DNA of 8,289 bases from Anaerolineales bacterium (GTDB lineage Bacteria > Chloroflexota > Anaerolineae > Anaerolineales > UBA4823), in contig JAQUAE010000065.1 of assembly GCA_028687395.1 (NCBI GenBank), positions 1 through 8,289 of the forward strand. The letters are read 5' to 3'. Both the position numbers and the translations under genes were made by a program. Under the pieces are notes generated by a model that did no database searches, was not told the origin of the DNA, and was given only the letters and a program-made list of their open reading frames with translations. Below, piece by piece: positions 5,236 through 8,289 of this stretch; position 1 is the stretch's first letter, and every line of letters starts with the position of its first letter.

Positions 5236-6762
5236 ATGGCCAGGGAGTACACCCACCTCGAACAAAACCGGCTGGAGAAGCTGGAGCGCCTGCGCAGCTT
5301 GGGCATAGAGCCCTATCCCACCCGGGCGGAGCGCAGCCACACCAGCCTGGAGGCGATCCAGGCTTTCGAGCAGCGCGAAGCCAGCGGCAAGCCTGAAGGG
5401 TTGGAGGTGACGCTAGCTGGCCGGCTGCGCTCGATGCGCACCATGGGCAAGATCACCTTCGCCCACATCGAGGATGGGGCGGGGCGTGTGCAGCTCTTCT
5501 TCCGCGCCGACGACGTGGGGCAGGAAGGCCTGGAGCTGTTCAACCGCGAGTTCGACCTGGGCGATTTCATCCAGGCCAGCGGGGAGATGTTCCGCACTCG
5601 CACCCAGGAGGTGACGCTGCGCGTGCGCTCCTTCCGCATGCTGGCCAAGGCGATCACCCCACTGCCAGCGGCGAAGGATGAGGTGGTGGACGGGCAGGTG
5701 GTACGGCACGCCACCCTGGCCGACCCGGAGAGGCGCTACCGCCAGCGTTACGCCGACCTGGCGATCAACCCGGAGGTGCGCCAGGTGTTCAGGGCGCGAG
5801 CAGCCATCGTGCGCGCCCTGCGCGAGTTCCTGGACGCCAGGGATTTCATCGAGGTCGAGACACCTATCCTGCAGCCGATCTACGGCGGCGCGGCGGCGCG
5901 GCCCTTCGTTACCCACCACAACCAGTTGAAGCAGCAGCTCTACCTGCGCATCTCCTTCGAGCTGTACCTCAAGCGCCTGCTGGTGGGCAACCTGGAGCGG
6001 GTGTACGAGATCGGGCGCGATTTCCGCAACGAGGGCGTCGACCGCACCCACAATCCAGAGTTCACCCAACTCGAGTTTTACGTGGCTTACGCCGACTACC
6101 TGCAAGTGATGGAGCTCACCGAGCAGATGGTGGCATACGTAGCAGAGAAGGTGCTGGGCAAGCTGACCCTCACCTACCAGGGCGCGGAGATCAACCTGGC
6201 GCCGCCCTGGAAGCGGCTGGCGCTGCGGGATGGCTTGCTGGGAGCGAGCGGCATCGACATCCACGCGCACCCCACGGCGAGCAGCCTGCTGGCCGAGATG
6301 CGCAAGATCGGCATGCAAGCAGACGCGCACGCACCGCGCGGCAAGCTGATCGACGCGCTGCTCAGCGAGAAGCTGGAGCCTACCCTGACCCAGCCTACCT
6401 TCCTGTACGATTACCCCCGCGACATCTCCCCCCTGGCGAAGAGCAAGCCGGGCGATCCCCAAACGGTGGAGCGCTTCGAGGGCTTCATCGCCGGCATGGA
6501 GCTGTGCAACGCCTTCACCGAATTGAACGACCCCCTCGACCAGGAGGCGCGCTTTCTGGAGATGGGGCGGGACTACGGCGCGGATGACGAACAACGCCAC
6601 CCGATGGACGAGGATTATCTGCGCGCCATGCGCTATGGTATGCCGCCCAACGGCGGTTTCGGGATGGGCATCGATCGCCTGACCATGCTCCTGACCGGCA
6701 GCGCCAATATCCGCGAGGTGATCCTCTTCCCGCACCTGCGCGAGCGCGAGGGAGAGCCTTGA
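5236..6762 (+). CDS. lysS: Lysine--tRNA ligase, class II
   Basis: 508 aa, the usual length for bacterial class II LysRS, which charges tRNA-Lys with lysine using ATP in the cytoplasm. The N-terminal helix and anticodon-binding OB fold cover about 1-150 (VTLAGRLRSMRTMGKITFAHIED, about 58-80). The catalytic domain has motif 1 around ALREFLDARDFIEVETPIL (194-212), motif 2 as RVYEIGRDFRNEGVDRTHNPEFTQLE (255-280) and motif 3 as GFGMGIDRLTMLL (474-486, R481). LYLRISFELYLKRL (235-248) replaces the common LRIAPELYLKRL, a mild variation at the substrate-binding strand. The start is the ATG at 5236, 8 nt after GGGAG; a GTG/TTG-type start near 5176 would run through the terminator and adds unconserved residues. 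Its stop codon TGA (6760-6762) lies within the -35 box of the serS promoter. No lysine T-box is seen in front of it. Confidence 0.98.
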   Translation: MAREYTHLEQNRLEKLERLRSLGIEPYPTRAERSHTSLEAIQAFEQREASGKPEGLEVTLAGRLRSMRTMGKITFAHIEDGAGRVQLFFRADDVGQEGLELFNREFDLGDFIQASGEMFRTRTQEVTLRVRSFRMLAKAITPLPAAKDEVVDGQVVRHATLADPERRYRQRYADLAINPEVRQVFRARAAIVRALREFLDARDFIEVETPILQPIYGGAAARPFVTHHNQLKQQLYLRISFELYLKRLLVGNLERVYEIGRDFRNEGVDRTHNPEFTQLEFYVAYADYLQVMELTEQMVAYVAEKVLGKLTLTYQGAEINLAPPWKRLALRDGLLGASGIDIHAHPTASSLLAEMRKIGMQADAHAPRGKLIDALLSEKLEPTLTQPTFLYDYPRDISPLAKSKPGDPQTVERFEGFIAGMELCNAFTELNDPLDQEARFLEMGRDYGADDEQRHPMDEDYLRAMRYGMPPNGGFGMGIDRLTMLLTGSANIREVILFPHLREREGEP

Positions 6763-6786
6763 CAGGCATTCATCCTTGGGTATAAT
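6759..6786 (+). promoter_or_regulatory. Consensus sigma70 promoter of serS
   Basis: TTGACA (6759-6764) and TATAAT (6781-6786), both perfect consensus, are spaced by 16 bp. The -35 box contains the lysS stop codon. Expected start is near 6793, just upstream of the T-box leader. Confidence 0.88.
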
Positions 6787-6792
6787 CGCGGC

Positions 6793-7078
6793 AATTCGGA
6801 CTGGAGAGACGTACGCGGAGACAAGTACCCCAACCGCCTGGCAGAGAGTTGCCGGCTGGTGCAAGGCAACAGGCACGGTGGGCGAAGTCCCCTCCGCAGG
6901 CCGCATCCGGCCAGTCTTCCCCGCAGGGATGGGCGCGTGAGCGCCACGCCCATCGTAAGGGGAACGGGTTTGCCCGTTAGCGCGACAAAGAGGCCATATC
7001 CGCACCAAGCGATAGGGCAAACGCAGGTGGCACCACGAGCGCCCCTCTCGTCCTGCACGAGGTGGGCGTTTTATTTTT
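6793..7078 (+). promoter_or_regulatory. T-box leader sensing tRNA-Ser, upstream of serS
   Basis: Transcriptional T-box riboswitch. Stem I base: GCGGAG (6815-6820) pairs with CTCCGC (6892-6897). The specifier loop has AGTA (6824-6827) on the left and GAAG-TCC on the right, so the likely specifier is UCC, Ser (6888-6890). Upper Stem I: GCCTG (6836-6840) with CAGGC (6870-6874), and TTGCC (6849-6853) with GGCAA (6865-6869), carrying the AGAGAG motif (6843-6848) and the terminal GGTGCAA (6858-6864) that contact the tRNA elbow. Middle helices: TTCCCC/GGGGAA (6917-6922, 6959-6964) enclosing GATGGGCG/CGCCCATC (6928-6935, 6947-6954), and AACGGG/CCCGTT (6963-6978). The T-box core AGGTGGCACCACG (7025-7037) contains UGGC (7028-7031), which pairs with GCCA; G is the discriminator base usual for tRNA-Ser. 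Uncharged tRNA-Ser should favour the antiterminator and serS expression. The specifier register (UCC rather than AGU or CCC) is inferred from context. Confidence 0.92.
7040..7078 (+). terminator. T-box-controlled intrinsic terminator
   Basis: CGCCCCTCTCGT (7040-7051) pairs with ACGAGGTGGGCG (7057-7068) across a 5-nt loop, 12 positions with one mismatch and one G-U. It is followed by TTTTATTTTT (7069-7078). The left arm includes GCCC (7041-7044), which can instead pair with GGGC upstream of the T-box core to make the antiterminator. Confidence 0.9.
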
Positions 7079-7145
7079 GCCCTCACTGGCCTGGCTTCCG
7101 CGGCAGCCCCCAGCGGGAGGGCAGGCGACGATAAGGAGGCGTGAG

Positions 7146-8289
7146 ATGCTGGACTTGAACCTGATCCGTGAGCAACCCGACCTGGTGCGGGAGACGCTGG
7201 TGCGCCGCCAGATGGACCCGGCAGCGGTGGGTAAAATCCTTCTGCTCGATGAGAAACGCCGCGATCTCATCCGGGTTGTTGAAACATATAAAGCTGAGCG
7301 CAACGCGGTCTCCAAGGAAATTGGGCAAACGAAAGACCCGGCAAAGCGTCAGGCGCAAATCGAAATGATGCGCCAGGTAGGTGAGCACATAGATAAACTT
7401 GACGAGGAATTGCGCGGCGTGGAAAGCCAGCTCGATGGGACGCTGGCCACGGTTCCCAACCTGCTGGACCCGCGCACGCCGCTGGGCAAGGACGAGCGCG
7501 ACAACGTGGTGGTGCGCACCTCCGGCGAGCCGCCGGCCTTCGCCTTCCAACCCAAGGCTCACTGGGACCTGGGGCCGGAGCTGGGGATCATCAATTTCGA
7601 GCAGGGGGTGAAGATCACCGGCTCGCGCTTCTACGTACTGAGCGGGGCAGGGGCGCGCTTGCAGCGGGCGCTGATCTCCTTCATGCTCGACCTGCACAGC
7701 CGGCAGGGCTACACGGAAAAATACCCGCCCTTCATGGTGAAGGGCCAGACGCTCTTTGCCGCGGGGCAACTGCCGAAGTTCGCCGACAACCTGTACAAGG
7801 ACCACGAGGAAGACCTGTGGATGGTGCCGACCGCGGAAGTGCCCCTCACTGGCCTGCACATGGAGGATATTCTCGAGGAAGGCGCCCTGCCGCTGCGCTA
7901 CACTGCCTATACCCCCTGCTTCCGGCGGGAGAAGATGAGCGCCGGGCGGGACGTGCGCGGCATCAAGCGCGGCCACCAGTTCGACAAGGTGGAGATGTAC
8001 ACCTTTTGCCTTCCGGAGCAATCCAACGCCGAGCTGGAAAAGATGCGCGCCGACGCCGAAGGGACCTGCGCCGAGCTGGGCCTGACCTACCGTGTGCTGC
8101 AACTGTGCAGCGGCGACATTGGCTTCGGCTCGGCGATCACCTACGACATCGAGGTGTGGGCACCGGGCTGCGGGGAGTGGCTGGAGGCTTCCTCGGTGTC
8201 GAACGTGACCGACTTCCAGGCGCGGCGGGCGAACATCAAGTACCGCCCGGCGGGTGGGGGGCGGGCGCGCTTCGCCCATACCCTGAACG
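7146..8289 (+). CDS. serS: Serine--tRNA ligase, 3' end cut by the window
   Basis: 381 codons are present of about 425 expected; the frame is open at the window end. SerRS charges tRNA-Ser with serine (and supplies Ser-tRNA-Sec where selenocysteine is used). The N-terminal tRNA-binding helical hairpin spans about 28-100 (charged heptad-like helices, KAERNAVSKEIGQTKDPAKR). The class II core has a motif 1 region at GSRFYVLSGAGARLQRALI (159-177), the serine-binding TAE (229-231), motif 2 as CFRREKMSAGRDVRG (258-272) and motif 3 beginning at SSVSNVTDFQARRANI (349-364). The last residues, FAHTLN, match the family's HTLNGS strand, so about 45 residues lie outside. The ATG at 7146 has an excellent ribosome-binding site, AAGGAGG (7133-7139), at 6 nt. 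Expression is controlled by the T-box leader directly upstream. Confidence 0.97.
   Translation, partial: MLDLNLIREQPDLVRETLVRRQMDPAAVGKILLLDEKRRDLIRVVETYKAERNAVSKEIGQTKDPAKRQAQIEMMRQVGEHIDKLDEELRGVESQLDGTLATVPNLLDPRTPLGKDERDNVVVRTSGEPPAFAFQPKAHWDLGPELGIINFEQGVKITGSRFYVLSGAGARLQRALISFMLDLHSRQGYTEKYPPFMVKGQTLFAAGQLPKFADNLYKDHEEDLWMVPTAEVPLTGLHMEDILEEGALPLRYTAYTPCFRREKMSAGRDVRGIKRGHQFDKVEMYTFCLPEQSNAELEKMRADAEGTCAELGLTYRVLQLCSGDIGFGSAITYDIEVWAPGCGEWLEASSVSNVTDFQARRANIKYRPAGGGRARFAHTLN

Noticed and set aside
5413..7086. Minus-strand open frame of 557 codons
   Set aside because: Mirror of lysS and of the T-box leader; no domain and His/Val/Leu-rich composition expected from the reverse of GC-rich coding sequence.
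7083..8279. Minus-strand open frame of 398 codons
   Set aside because: Fully antisense to serS, which has all class II motifs; no independent support.

Overview
The window reads as a GC-rich bacterial chromosome, most likely Chloroflexota and probably class Anaerolineae. The clues are envelope proteins with Pro/Thr-rich linkers right after a membrane anchor, a LysM plus M23 peptidase, a Chloroflexi-style PIG-L deacetylase, and a T-box in front of serS. This assignment is from family resemblance only; no search was run.

Left part (1-3703, genes on the minus strand). An 18-bp tandem array at the window edge ends in a perfect inverted repeat just past the stop of a LysM/M23 peptidase gene. Upstream of that gene, still on the minus strand, come an ABC-type solute-binding lipoprotein, a decayed M42 aminopeptidase gene and a small membrane-anchored Thr/Pro-rich protein. 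The M42 remnant keeps only its first ~62 codons and last ~35 codons, joined by an internal deletion and broken by a frameshift. The peptidase gene and the Thr/Pro-rich gene each have a good sigma70-type promoter with a 17-bp spacer, and the two promoters share a 12-nt core around the -10 box. The three intact proteins all act at or outside the membrane.

Right part (3788-8289, plus strand). A PIG-L family deacetylase is followed by three housekeeping genes: greA (transcript cleavage factor), lysS (class II lysyl-tRNA synthetase) and serS (seryl-tRNA synthetase, cut by the window end). greA has its own promoter and a leader with two hairpins. A strong intrinsic terminator lies between greA and lysS, and a competing upstream hairpin overlaps it. 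serS is preceded by a TTGACA-16-TATAAT promoter whose -35 box contains the lysS stop codon, then a T-box leader of about 290 nt with a candidate UCC (Ser) specifier, a UGGC tRNA-end binding sequence and a terminator. serS is therefore expected to respond to uncharged tRNA-Ser.

I see no phage, transposase, CRISPR or toxin-antitoxin genes, and no clearly new multi-gene system. The parts most worth a second look are the M42 deletion remnant, the 18-bp array with its inverted end unit, the twin promoters and the greA-lysS junction.
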